DNA from: GCA-2705995 sp965661625
GTDB taxonomy: Bacteria > Bacteroidota > Bacteroidia > Flavobacteriales_G > Salibacteraceae
DNA length: 64,000 bases
Assembly: GCA_965661625.1 (NCBI GenBank)
Contig: CBFIEM010000011.1
Coordinates: 1-64,000, forward strand
Direction: 5' to 3'
A program made the position numbers and the translations under genes. Positions 18,436-26,915 of the stretch are shown in pieces (the stretch's first letter is position 1; every line of letters begins with the position of its first letter). Under the pieces are notes generated by a model. It worked only from the letters and a program-made list of their open reading frames with translations. It searched no databases and was not told where the DNA came from.

Positions 18436-19512
18436 ATGCCAGTAATTGGCGACTTGAATAGCCTTAACAAAAGTAAGCACTTTGTCTTGAGAAATGTGAT
18501 ACTCGGAATAGAAACCTCGTGTGATGATACATCTGCAGCTGTACTGGTGGATGGTGTTGAATTGGCCAATGTTACGGCAAATCAGGATGTTCATGCGGCA
18601 TATGGTGGAGTTGTGCCTGAATTGGCTTCACGCGCTCATCAGAAGAACATTATTCCGGTTGTGCATCAAGCACTAAAGCAGGCTGGAGTTTCATTAGGTG
18701 AACTTACAACAATAGGCTATACACAAGGCCCAGGGTTAATGGGCTCTCTCCTTGTTGGGTCAAGCTTTGCTAAAGGGTTAGCAACCTCGTTGGGTATTCC
18801 ACTAATTGGCGTTCATCACATGCGCGCGCACATACTTGCGCATTTCATTAAATTGCCCCATGAACCCAGTGATCCGCCGCAGTTTCCCTTTATTAGTTTA
18901 ACGGTATCCGGTGGGCACACGCAACTTGTTTTGGTTAATGACTATTTTGATATGAAGGTTATTGGGCAAACCTTAGACGATGCTGCAGGTGAGGCTTTTG
19001 ATAAGGTAGCCAAAATGCTTGGGCTCCCTTATCCTGGAGGGCCAGAAGTTGATAAACACGCCAAACACGGGAACCCAAAAGCTCATGCTTTTGCTATTGC
19101 GAACACACGTCAGTTTAACTTTTCCTTTTCTGGTTTTAAGACTTCGTTTCTTTACTTTCTTCAGAAACAAACAAAACTCAACGAAAGCTTTATAGCCGAC
19201 AACCTCGATGATTTATGTGCATCTGCACAACACATCATTGTAGAGACTCTTTTACGCAAACTAAAAAAAGCGTCTCTTGAACTGGGAATTGGTGAAATCG
19301 CTATTGCCGGTGGAGTAAGTGCCAATAGTGGCTTGCGCGACGCTCTTGAAAAAACTGCTCAAGAATTGGGCTGGAACGTTCATTTACCGCGCTTATCACA
19401 CACAACAGACAATGCATCCATGATAGCTATTACAGCTCAGCTTGCGCGAGATTGTAACTACACTGAAACAGATTTGCAAGTTCCTTTGGCACGCTGGACG
19501 TTTGATGAATAG
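18436..19512 (+). CDS. tsaD: tRNA threonylcarbamoyladenosine biosynthesis protein TsaD
   Basis: 358 residues from the ATG at 18436; a TTG at 18487 would give the more usual N terminus just before 'ILGIETSCDDTSAAVLVDGV', so the first 17 residues are uncertain. Family motifs: 'QGPGLMGSLLVGSSFAKGLA', the metal histidines in 'GVHHMRAHILAHF', 'SGGHTQL', 'DDAAGEAFDKVAKMLGLPYP', 'GGVSANSGLR' and 'TDNASMIA'. TsaD transfers threonylcarbamoyl to A37 of ANN-decoding tRNAs together with TsaB and TsaE. A GATATTTG (18416-18423) is a one-mismatch -7 element 12 bases before the ATG. Divergent from the TamB-like gene with overlapping 5' regions. Confidence 0.93.
   Translation: MPVIGDLNSLNKSKHFVLRNVILGIETSCDDTSAAVLVDGVELANVTANQDVHAAYGGVVPELASRAHQKNIIPVVHQALKQAGVSLGELTTIGYTQGPGLMGSLLVGSSFAKGLATSLGIPLIGVHHMRAHILAHFIKLPHEPSDPPQFPFISLTVSGGHTQLVLVNDYFDMKVIGQTLDDAAGEAFDKVAKMLGLPYPGGPEVDKHAKHGNPKAHAFAIANTRQFNFSFSGFKTSFLYFLQKQTKLNESFIADNLDDLCASAQHIIVETLLRKLKKASLELGIGEIAIAGGVSANSGLRDALEKTAQELGWNVHLPRLSHTTDNASMIAITAQLARDCNYTETDLQVPLARWTFDE
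18468..18475 (-). promoter_or_regulatory. Bacteroidota -7 promoter element (TACTTTTG) for the TamB-like gene
   Basis: Minus-strand exact TAnnTTTG match, 49 bases before the ATC proposed as start. It lies inside the 5' end of tsaD, so the two divergent genes share this stretch. Confidence 0.45.
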
Positions 19513-19531
19513 CATTTTTAAGCAATGGCCA

Positions 19532-19620
19532 TAACTGCGCTAGGGGTTGCAGCAAGTACCCCACACCCGTTTGCCGGGAGGAGTACTGCGTAAAACCCGA
19601 CCCAAAGGGGAGCGCCCTAC
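19532..19620 (+). repeat. GC-rich structured intergenic element between tsaD and the MbnP gene
   Basis: About 60% G+C by direct count, against clearly AT-rich flanks. It contains several short complementary arms: GGGGT with ACCCC (19553-19572 region), CCCG with CGGG around tttgc, and GCG with CGC around a CCC-aaa-GGGG inner stem. It lies between convergent genes and includes the TAG stop of the MbnP gene at its right edge. This looks like a dispersed palindromic element or structured terminator; no second copy was found in this window, and orientation is arbitrary. Confidence 0.5.
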
Positions 19621-20384
19621 TGAAAAGAAGCCGCTAAATTGTTGGTGATATCACGAGCGAGTTCAGGATTGTTCATGGTGTGTGTTTGACCATTTGTAAC
19701 CAAATCAATGTTTGAGGTTCCATCAGTCCACCAACGTGAAATATCGATGTACACATTTACAACATCACCATTAGCCGCAATGGAAAAGTCGCGATTAACG
19801 GCTATTCCAGGTCGGTACAACGGATCCGTTCCATTATGCATGAACCATGATACATCTGTAGTACCATTACCCGTCGAGTCTACCCTTCCTTCCAATTTTG
19901 AAAAAATGAATTTAGGATCCCAATCCCAGTACATGCCGTGTGTAACGCTCAACGGATGATCCGACTCCCATTGTGCAGGATCAATGGCATTTAAGATTGG
20001 GTCTACCCCGAGGTCAAAGCTGATTGCAGAAAAATCTCCTGCAGCAACATTCAAATCAATTTTAGGGCTAAAAACAGCTCCAAAAGCTGGGTAAAGGTCT
20101 ACTAAAGCGATATCTTTTAAAAAGATCGAATCACCATTAGACGTAACAAATTTGATGTTTGAAAGGTAAAATTGAGCCTTTTCAATTTCAACAGACCTGC
20201 CTTGTGGATCTGTAGTAACATCATTACTAATGTCAAAATTGTTACCATTAACTTGTGGGATAAAGTTAACTTCGATGGCGTATGATTTAGCCTTTGGGCT
20301 ATCGTCATTGTCATCTTTTTTACATGATACAAGCGTCGTGATTCCTAGAACCATTGCTAAAAGTGTGTGTGTTGTTGGTCTCAT
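19617..20384 (-). CDS. MbnP-like copper-binding domain lipoprotein
   Basis: 255 residues. Lipoprotein signal with lipobox 'TTLVSCKKDDN' (Cys21) followed by an acidic linker. The domain has the MbnP-family strings 'AQFYLSNIKFVTSNGD', 'ISFDLGVDPILNAIDPAQWE', 'HGMYWDWDPKFIFSKLEGR' and a late 'NPELARDITNNLAASF'. In methanotrophs MbnP works with the MbnH dihaem protein in copper handling and forms kynurenine from tryptophan; the 'MYWDWDPK' tryptophans are kept here. No MbnH or TonB receptor gene is in view, so a copper role is by family only. Confidence 0.8.
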   Translation of the reverse strand: MRPTTHTLLAMVLGITTLVSCKKDDNDDSPKAKSYAIEVNFIPQVNGNNFDISNDVTTDPQGRSVEIEKAQFYLSNIKFVTSNGDSIFLKDIALVDLYPAFGAVFSPKIDLNVAAGDFSAISFDLGVDPILNAIDPAQWESDHPLSVTHGMYWDWDPKFIFSKLEGRVDSTGNGTTDVSWFMHNGTDPLYRPGIAVNRDFSIAANGDVVNVYIDISRWWTDGTSNIDLVTNGQTHTMNNPELARDITNNLAASFQ

Positions 20385-20388
20385 ATTT

Positions 20389-20396
20389 CAAATATA
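20389..20396 (-). promoter_or_regulatory. -7 element (TATATTTG) placed for a leaderless MbnP transcript
   Basis: Minus-strand exact TAnnTTTG match separated from the ATG at 20384 by only four bases. Confidence 0.5.
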
Positions 20397-20468
20397 GAAA
20401 ATGTTGAGGTTTTTTTTTGTCACAATTATTACACAACTTGCTGTTAAATCGTTGTTAACCATGTGTCG

Positions 20469-20496
20469 CGTTCATAAATTTTTCAAATTTTGAACG
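20469..20496 (+). promoter_or_regulatory. Inverted repeat upstream of the TlpA-like gene
   Basis: Arms CGTTCA-t-AAATTT and AAATTT-TGAACG face each other around a three-base loop, 51 bases before the ATG at 20548. It could be an operator or a hairpin in the leader. The right arm, AATTTTGAACGTT, recurs exactly at 29216-29228 upstream of the decarboxylase gene. Confidence 0.4.
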
Positions 20497-20547
20497 TTCG
20501 AAGAAACAATATCCGATTTGATACGTCTCGGAGTAAAATAACACACT

Positions 20548-21990
20548 ATGAAATATTTGTTTTCAGTTCTTTTGATTTTTCTTGGTTTTATTAGCTATTC
20601 TGCAGACGGCTACAACTACAAGTTTCATATAGATGGCTTGGCAGATACCAGTGTTTACTTAGCGAATTATTTTGGTGGAAAAATGTATTACAATGATACA
20701 GCACAGGTTGATGGTAAAGGAAACTTTGAGTTTGTTGGAAAAGGTTCCAAGCCCGGCGGAATTTATGCAGTCGTACTTCCAGACAAAACCTCATTTTTTG
20801 AGCTTGTGTTGGTAGAGCCTGAATTTGAAATAAGTACCTCCAAGTCCAACTTGGAAGGAGCTATCGAAATCAAAGGTAGCCCTGAGAACAAAGCATTTTA
20901 TAGCTACAAGCAATTTATGATGCGCAAGCAGAAGCAGTTGCAAGATCGCAAGAAGTCATTGGAATCAAACCCAGAGGCTGATAAGGCAAAACTTAAAGCT
21001 GAGATTAAAGACATAGAATCTCAATTGGACAATTTTAGAACGGGATTTATTGAAAAACATGCGGGTAAATTTGTGACTAAGGTATTGTTAGCCACACGTG
21101 ATCCAGAGGTACCTGAAGCACCTGCTCTCAAAGACGGATCTACCGATTCTACATTTGCCTATCGTTATTTCAAAAACCACTACTTCGACAATGTAGACAT
21201 GAAGGATGATCGTTTGTTAAGGTCTCCAGTTCTAAGCAATCGGATTGAATTTTTCCTAAAAAAGCTAACACCGCAAATCCCAGATTCTATTTGTGCGTCT
21301 GCTCGCTTTATGACGGACTTGACAACTGAAGACTCAGAAATATTTAAATACATTGTGCAATACACAACAACTACTTACGATAAATCTAAAATTATGGGCA
21401 TGGACGCCGTATTTGTTTGTATGGCAGAACATTACTACACGCAAGACAAAGCATATTGGATGGATAGTGCAAAGGTTGCAGATATAACTGAGCGCTACAA
21501 CGTATTGAAAAACTTAGTTATTGGAAACAAAGCGGAAAACATTATTCTGCCAGATACAGCTGGAAAATGGCAGAACTTGCACGAGATTGATTCTAAATAT
21601 ACGGTCTTATATTTTTGGGACCCGAATTGTGGTCATTGTAAAAAAGAAACACCAAAGCTCAAGAAGTTTTTTGATGAATGGAAGGACAAAGGCGTAGCTG
21701 TTTATGCCGTTTGTACTGAATTTGAAACTGCTGACTGGATTAAATATGTAAAAAGCAATGACTTGAACTGGACTAATGTTTCTGATACTCCAGAGATTAA
21801 TCAGGCTGCCTGGAATTACATTGGGAAGCAAACAACCTTGAATAGTTTAAACTTTAGGGATTTTTGGGACCTCTTCTCTACTCCTCAGCTTTACCTGTTA
21901 GATGAAAACAAGCAAATTATTGGTAAACGCATTACTGCGGAACAATTGCCAGACTTTATTGAGAAAATTGAAGCGGCAAAAGGCAGTTAA
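20548..21990 (+). CDS. TlpA-like secreted thioredoxin with DUF4369-type N-terminal domain
   Basis: 480 residues. Signal peptide at about 1-19 ('FSVLLIFLGFISYSADG'). Residues ~22-110 form a beta domain of DUF4369 type ('LADTSVYLANYFGGKMYYND', 'DGKGNFEFVGKG'). A helical middle ('KQKQLQDRKKSLESNPEADK') of DUF5106-like type follows. The C-terminal redoxin domain carries CGHC at residues 361-364 in 'VLYFWDPNCGHCKKETPKL' and 'STPQLYLLDENKQIIGKRIT'. Such proteins reduce disulfides in the periplasm. It is a single gene; its stop overlaps the convergent methyltransferase stop by four bases. Confidence 0.85.
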   Translation: MKYLFSVLLIFLGFISYSADGYNYKFHIDGLADTSVYLANYFGGKMYYNDTAQVDGKGNFEFVGKGSKPGGIYAVVLPDKTSFFELVLVEPEFEISTSKSNLEGAIEIKGSPENKAFYSYKQFMMRKQKQLQDRKKSLESNPEADKAKLKAEIKDIESQLDNFRTGFIEKHAGKFVTKVLLATRDPEVPEAPALKDGSTDSTFAYRYFKNHYFDNVDMKDDRLLRSPVLSNRIEFFLKKLTPQIPDSICASARFMTDLTTEDSEIFKYIVQYTTTTYDKSKIMGMDAVFVCMAEHYYTQDKAYWMDSAKVADITERYNVLKNLVIGNKAENIILPDTAGKWQNLHEIDSKYTVLYFWDPNCGHCKKETPKLKKFFDEWKDKGVAVYAVCTEFETADWIKYVKSNDLNWTNVSDTPEINQAAWNYIGKQTTLNSLNFRDFWDLFSTPQLYLLDENKQIIGKRITAEQLPDFIEKIEAAKGS

Positions 21991-22769
21991 TACCGAATTA
22001 AGTGATGTCCAGGAGTTATTTCTGGATTAAAAAAGACTAAGCCCATTTGAAAGAGATCTATTGAAGCAATCACTTTTGGATGGGCTTTTACTCTTTCCCA
22101 AGCTTGAGTCATTCCTTGCGACCAATAAATGTCATCAAAGACCATGATTGTTTTTGGGCCAATGGAGCTTAAAGACCATTCAAAGTAGCGCAACGTAGCT
22201 TCTTCTTGATGATTTCCATCAATAAAAATCAAATCGTAAACTTGATCCTGCAACAAGCTCGGAAGGCATGTGTCAAACCTGCCTTCGTACATCCTGATAT
22301 TTCTTAACTCCAGCTTATTGAATGTTTTTAGGGCAGTTTGAGCAATTGATTCACTTCCTTCAATTGTGCATATTGTGGCATCCTTGCAGGCAGCAGCCAT
22401 ATAAGCAGTTGTGATACCTAGTGAGGTCCCCAACTCCAACACGTTTTTTGCATCTAAAAACTGCGCAATACGAGCCAGTAAACGTGCATATTTCATCGCC
22501 TTTAAAGAAGTTCTTGCAACATCCGAGACCTTGCGCTTATCGCCCTTAAACACCTTACTACCCGCTCCAAAGTCAGTAACTTCCAATTGGGTTTGATCGG
22601 TTAAAAGCTGTTTACGGACTTGCTCTATACCCTTAAACTGGAGTATTTCTGTCCCACCATAAATCACTTGGTTTACAAAATCATACAGAAAAGGCGGATG
22701 AATACTATGCTGTGTATTTGATCGCAATACATACTTTATATAATTCCAACCAGTGTGCCAATGACTCAT
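21987..22769 (-). CDS. Class I SAM-dependent O-methyltransferase
   Basis: 260 residues, cytoplasmic. The SAM-binding glycine motif is 'NVLELGTSLGITTAYMAAAC', followed by 'TICTIEGSESIAQTALKTF' (acidic residue for the ribose) and 'VYDLIFIDGNHQEEATLRYF', then 'GPKTIMVFDDIYWSQGMTQA'. This is the methyltransferase_24/O-methyltransferase pattern with catalytic acid and metal ligands on the DGNH and DDIYW loops. The N terminus (1-80) is a helical cap. Substrate unknown; many homologues act on catechol-like or sugar substrates. Confidence 0.85.
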   Translation of the reverse strand: MSHWHTGWNYIKYVLRSNTQHSIHPPFLYDFVNQVIYGGTEILQFKGIEQVRKQLLTDQTQLEVTDFGAGSKVFKGDKRKVSDVARTSLKAMKYARLLARIAQFLDAKNVLELGTSLGITTAYMAAACKDATICTIEGSESIAQTALKTFNKLELRNIRMYEGRFDTCLPSLLQDQVYDLIFIDGNHQEEATLRYFEWSLSSIGPKTIMVFDDIYWSQGMTQAWERVKAHPKVIASIDLFQMGLVFFNPEITPGHHLIRY

Positions 22770-22773
22770 AGCA

Positions 22774-22781
22774 CAAAGGTA
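22774..22781 (-). promoter_or_regulatory. -7 element (TACCTTTG) placed for a leaderless methyltransferase transcript
   Basis: Minus-strand exact TAnnTTTG match only four bases before the ATG at 22769. Confidence 0.55.
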
Positions 22782-22863
22782 ACGCGAGTTTCATTTCGTG
22801 CAAGTGTGGATCCTTTTCTTGAAAATTGTGATTGCAGCTATAAATTTTCCGATTTTTGCAGCT

Positions 22864-23319
22864 GTGGCCCAAGAACTACGTATACTTCACTTAGATAATG
22901 ATCGTGAATCTTTGCGCAAGGTTGTTCAATGTATTCGTGATTCTCGCTACAAAGCAGAAGTTCAATCTATTACCACGCGAAACGAGCTGATTCGGATGTT
23001 ATCCCAGTTTAAACCAGATTTACTCATCAGTGAATATACCCTTCCCGGCTTCAATGGTGATTTTGTAATTGAGCAGGTCCGAGCGTATGACATTGATCTG
23101 CCTATCCTATTTCTATCGGACTCATTAGACGAAGAAAAATGCCTGAATATATTAGACAAGGGCGCGTGGGATGTCATCAGCAAACTCCATTATGCCATTT
23201 TGGAAAAATCCATTTATCAAGCTTTACGCGAAAAAGTGAGCCGTTTGCAAAATTCTCCAAGCCCACCCGATAAATTCAAATTAAACAACCTCAAATCTAT
23301 TTTAAAAGATGCATGTTAG
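22864..23319 (+). CDS. Response regulator receiver-like protein lacking the phosphoacceptor Asp
   Basis: About 151 residues from a GTG at 22864; no ATG lies before the receiver domain and the frame is open further upstream to a GTG at 22798. The receiver fold is clear: 'LRILHLDNDRES' (acidic pocket), 'FKPDLLISEYTLPGFNGDFV', 'LPILFLSDSLDEEKC' (Ser switch) and 'GAWDVISKLHYAIL' (Lys). In 'ISEYTLPGFNG' the position of the phosphorylated Asp is Glu, which cannot be phosphorylated in the usual way and may mimic the active state. A ~35-residue tail follows with no output domain. A near-match -7 (GATTTTTG, 22851-22858) precedes the GTG. Confidence 0.75.
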   Translation: MAQELRILHLDNDRESLRKVVQCIRDSRYKAEVQSITTRNELIRMLSQFKPDLLISEYTLPGFNGDFVIEQVRAYDIDLPILFLSDSLDEEKCLNILDKGAWDVISKLHYAILEKSIYQALREKVSRLQNSPSPPDKFKLNNLKSILKDAC

Positions 23320-23442
23320 GCTTTTGGGGATTGTTGTTCACATTATAATCAAGAGCACGTTTCATTAACTTCTTTCAAATAACACATCACAGTGCAACGC
23401 TGCTGTGCTTGTGCTCATGTTTGCAACGCATTTTGAACTTGA

Positions 23443-23460
23443 ATCTGCCTTCAAGCAGAT
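23443..23460 (+). other. Small hairpin in the 23320-23536 intergenic region
   Basis: ATCTGC and GCAGAT pair perfectly around the six-base loop cttcaa. No T-run follows, so a terminator is doubtful. The remaining ~200 bases of this gap show no gene; a weak TATTTTCA resembling a -7 element lies near 23501. Confidence 0.3.
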
Positions 23461-23536
23461 CTTTAGCCAGACTTCGACAGGTATACTCTAAATTCATTGC
23501 TTATTTTCACGGCATTGTAAGAAGGCCTTAAACGAA

Positions 23537-25195
23537 ATGTTAAAACGTACCTACATTTTTACATTCACCCTGTTTACCAGCGTTAGCTCTACCCCGCTCA
23601 TAGCATCATGGCCATCAACAAATAGTCAAGCGCTGATGCTGGGACCTTCAGGTATACAACTTACAGGCGCTCTGGCAGGAATAGGTTTAATTTTGTATGC
23701 GCTAATCCGTTTCTCTGAAAAAAAATCCATAGCTCCAAATCTCATTGCGCTTGTTGCAGGAGGTTTAATATTGCGTCTTCTCGCTATTACTGCTACTCCC
23801 TTTTTAGAAGTATGGGATGAGCAATTCCATGCACTCGTTGCAAAAAACCTAATGGCACACCCGCTTACCCCAACCTTATTTGATCATCCGGTATTGCCCT
23901 ATGATTATACAAATTGGTCTTTGAATCACATTTGGCTGCATAAGCAACCACTATTCCTATGGCAAATTGCTGCGTCGCTAAGCTTGTTCGGACTTAAAGC
24001 ATGGGCTGTACGCGTTCCAAGTGTCTTGCTCACCACCTTGCTTATTCCTATTTGTTTCGATATAGCACATCGCTTATACAACCTTCGTGCAGGCCTTATC
24101 AGTGCTGCCCTTATTGCTGTTTCATACAGTGTCATTTACCTCACAGCTGGACGAATGCACACCGACCATAATGATGTGGCATTTATGACCTATGTAACAT
24201 TGAGCATTTGGGCCTTTTTTCGATACACCCAATTGGAGATTCCCAGTTTAAAGTGGGCCTTATTGATTGGGTTGTTTGCTGGAATGGCCGTTTTAAATAA
24301 GTGGTTAAGTGGATTACTTGTTTTTGGTGGGTGGGGTCTTTTTGCACTTAGTAATTCCCAGCTGCAATCTCGCGTTTTTTGGTATCACTTGCTCCTTGCC
24401 ATTGGATTATGCAGCGCTTTAGTAATTCCCTGGCAGCTGTGGACGGCATTCAAATTCCCCACAGAATACAAGTATGAAATGGCTTACAATACCAAACATT
24501 TCTTCGAGGTGTTAGAAGGCCATGGAGGCAATTGGTTTTTCCACCTAAACCAATCCACCTTACTTTACGGAATAAACCCATGGATCTTTAGTGCTTTAGT
24601 GCTTGCAGGCATTGTTTTTGTTAAGCCGAAATACCGGCTGACTGTAGCAGGTTTGATTGGCGTTGTTTTTATCTTTTTTAGTCTTGCAGCTACCAAAATG
24701 ATTGGTTTTACGGTAATGATTTTGCCTTTAATCACGGTGGTTATTGGCGGCCTTGTTAGCCAAGTAATACACGCTTCAAAAACCAGGATACCATCACGCT
24801 TTAGTAAGTCACTAGGCATTTTGCTCGCCTTAGGCATACTTTTTACAATAAGTCAGCCACGCGCATACGTAAATTCTTTTTTTCATTGGCCAAGTGAGCA
24901 AGCCAGCTATTACACAACGGCTTACCGAGCTGCTGAACAGTTTAAAAGGTTGTCCAACATTATTAATGAACCTCAAAATACCGTAATCCTAAATACCGGC
25001 TACAAACATTACATTTCTCTGATGTTTTATGCTAACGTAAGGGCAGCCTATCCTGAATTTCCAACAAAAGATGAGTACTTAACGCTTATTTCAGAAGGAC
25101 TGAACGTTGCATATTATGACCATGGGGATATACCTCTTTACCTTAAAACGAGCGATGCCACTGCCCTTTCACATTTCAATATTGATGGAAATTGA
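23537..25195 (+). CDS. Integral membrane glycosyltransferase (GT39/ArnT-like)
   Basis: 552 residues with roughly 12 hydrophobic segments. The catalytic loop after the first helices has 'ATPFLEVWDEQFHALVAKN' (acidic DE) and 'LNHIWLHKQPLFLWQIAASL', the layout of the dolichyl-phosphate mannosyltransferase/ArnT superfamily, which takes sugars from polyprenyl phosphate on the periplasmic side. The C-terminal ~100 residues form a soluble periplasmic part. Followed by a GT-B enzyme and an acetyltransferase on the same strand, so it probably decorates a surface glycan or lipid A. Confidence 0.8.
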   Translation: MLKRTYIFTFTLFTSVSSTPLIASWPSTNSQALMLGPSGIQLTGALAGIGLILYALIRFSEKKSIAPNLIALVAGGLILRLLAITATPFLEVWDEQFHALVAKNLMAHPLTPTLFDHPVLPYDYTNWSLNHIWLHKQPLFLWQIAASLSLFGLKAWAVRVPSVLLTTLLIPICFDIAHRLYNLRAGLISAALIAVSYSVIYLTAGRMHTDHNDVAFMTYVTLSIWAFFRYTQLEIPSLKWALLIGLFAGMAVLNKWLSGLLVFGGWGLFALSNSQLQSRVFWYHLLLAIGLCSALVIPWQLWTAFKFPTEYKYEMAYNTKHFFEVLEGHGGNWFFHLNQSTLLYGINPWIFSALVLAGIVFVKPKYRLTVAGLIGVVFIFFSLAATKMIGFTVMILPLITVVIGGLVSQVIHASKTRIPSRFSKSLGILLALGILFTISQPRAYVNSFFHWPSEQASYYTTAYRAAEQFKRLSNIINEPQNTVILNTGYKHYISLMFYANVRAAYPEFPTKDEYLTLISEGLNVAYYDHGDIPLYLKTSDATALSHFNIDGN

Positions 25196-25252
25196 TCAAC
25201 TCATTTATGGTAACTTCCTCTAAATCACTTACAATTTGAATCAGGGTTAATC

Positions 25253-26395
25253 ATGATTAAATCGAAGGGCTTCTTCATTACGGTAAACGATATTTATTCT
25301 GGCATTTATCAAAGCCAAGTAATTGACGTAATTCAGCTGGTTAAACCAAGGCTTCAACTTAGGCTCGTTGCACTCGTTCCAATGCAATTTTATACTCGTG
25401 AACGCAAAGTATTGCGCAAGCAGTTACCTAATGCGCTTGTACTTCCTATGGTATTTGGAATAAGGCATTGGCACTGGCACGTTGTTATTGTATCAATTAT
25501 TTTAAAAGGTGCCTCAGTATGGGCAAGAGGACCTATGGCAGCTTGGGTAGCACAAAAAAGTGGATCTAAAAGGTTAATTTATGATGGTCGAGCTGCCGTG
25601 AAAGCAGAACTCGAGGAATTTGACCTCGTATCCACAAAGCGGGTTCAAGAATCCATAATTGAAGCTGAAAAAAGTGCTGTTTTAAATTCGGGTTATCGGT
25701 TAGCTGTTAGTGCTGCACTTGTTAGTTTTTGGAAGAATGAATATCATTATACCAGTGATCGGCATGTAGTTATACCTAGCACAGCTTCCAATGTACCCCA
25801 GCTAATGCCGGCTAAGTCCATTGCAGAACTGAAGCAACGGGTCGGATTCACCACAAAACAAGTAATCCTTTGTTTTTCAGGAGGGAATGGAGCTTGGAAC
25901 AACCCTCAAGAACATAACAATTGGTTTTTGCAATACCTCACTGCTGATTCAAATCATGCACTTTTATTCTTAACACCACCCGGAGCTTATATCGCTGAGT
26001 TAGAACGACGCTTCCCAGAACAAATCAAGCAGTTGTGGGTAAACCCCAAAGATGTTTCAACGTACTTACAATTGGCCGACTATGGCTTATTGTTAAGGTC
26101 TAATCAAGTCACAAATCAGGTAGCATCTCCTGTAAAGTTTGCCGAGTATTTGGTAGCTGGATTGCCCGTAATTGTATCACCAGTGATTGCGGACTTTGCA
26201 AAATTTGTTCAAAAACATGCAGTTGGACAAGTAAGTTCCTTAGAGGTAAATTTTGATCAAACTTCAGCAGCTACTAAAATCCATTGTAGACAAGCAGGTA
26301 TTGCGTACTTCACAAAGAAATCAGATTCCATACGTGCTAGTTTTAACACCCTAATAAATTACCTTTCAGGCGAACACGATGCAGGTTACAACTAA
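25253..26395 (+). CDS. GT-B glycosyltransferase (GT4-like)
   Basis: 380 residues. The N-terminal Rossmann half runs to about residue 185; the C-terminal half has 'VILCFSGGNGAWNNPQEHNN', 'VSTYLQLADYGLLLRSNQVT' and 'ASPVKFAEYLVAGLPVIVSP', where the 'SPVKFAEYLVAGLPV' string is the nucleotide-sugar site typical of GT4-type retaining enzymes. No signal peptide, so cytoplasmic, acting on a lipid-linked or nucleotide sugar acceptor. It overlaps the following acetyltransferase by 17 bases, which suggests an operon. Confidence 0.8.
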   Translation: MIKSKGFFITVNDIYSGIYQSQVIDVIQLVKPRLQLRLVALVPMQFYTRERKVLRKQLPNALVLPMVFGIRHWHWHVVIVSIILKGASVWARGPMAAWVAQKSGSKRLIYDGRAAVKAELEEFDLVSTKRVQESIIEAEKSAVLNSGYRLAVSAALVSFWKNEYHYTSDRHVVIPSTASNVPQLMPAKSIAELKQRVGFTTKQVILCFSGGNGAWNNPQEHNNWFLQYLTADSNHALLFLTPPGAYIAELERRFPEQIKQLWVNPKDVSTYLQLADYGLLLRSNQVTNQVASPVKFAEYLVAGLPVIVSPVIADFAKFVQKHAVGQVSSLEVNFDQTSAATKIHCRQAGIAYFTKKSDSIRASFNTLINYLSGEHDAGYN

Positions 26396-26915
26396 TCGCT
26401 TAATTATCAGACCACTTCGCACAGATGATGCGGTGTTCTTTATAGAAACACGCAATCACCCAGAAGTAAAACCTTGGATAGGGTTTGTGCCCACTACAAC
26501 AAAAGAAGTTCACGCCTTTCAAGCAGGAAATGAGCAACGGTTAAAACAATTGGATGCATGGTATCAATGCATCATTGAGCTAAAGCCTGCACGAGGTTTA
26601 ATAGGTGATATTGCCCTTCACTTCCTTCCGAATAATGAGGTAGAAATTGGGTATGTAATGCATCCCCAATTTACTGGCAAGGGATATATGAAAGAGGCAT
26701 TACATGCCATAACCAAGTATGCTTTTGAGCACCTCGGTATTGCCCGTAGTTTGTGCAATGTAGATCCTATAAACAAGGCCAGTATTGGAGTTTTAAAAGG
26801 CGTTGGATACAAGCATGTTGAAACTGTGCGAGGAGCATTCTTGTTTCGGGAAAAATATGTTGACAACAGCACCTATTCAATTCGACCAGAAGAGATTACT
26901 CCTTACCGCGGTTAA
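26379..26915 (+). CDS. GNAT acetyltransferase (RimJ/RimL type)
   Basis: 178 residues. Starts 'TTNRLIIRPLRTDDA', the usual opening of the RimJ/RimL (acetyltransf_3) group. The acetyl-CoA site is in 'VEIGYVMHPQFTGKGYMKEA' (Q-x-x-GKGYM) with 'INKASIGVLKGVGYKHVETV' as the partner motif. Translationally coupled to the glycosyltransferase before it, so a sugar amine or a protein terminus are both possible acceptors. Its 3' end overlaps the convergent hybrid kinase gene by 20 bases. Confidence 0.8.
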   Translation: MQVTTNRLIIRPLRTDDAVFFIETRNHPEVKPWIGFVPTTTKEVHAFQAGNEQRLKQLDAWYQCIIELKPARGLIGDIALHFLPNNEVEIGYVMHPQFTGKGYMKEALHAITKYAFEHLGIARSLCNVDPINKASIGVLKGVGYKHVETVRGAFLFREKYVDNSTYSIRPEEITPYRG

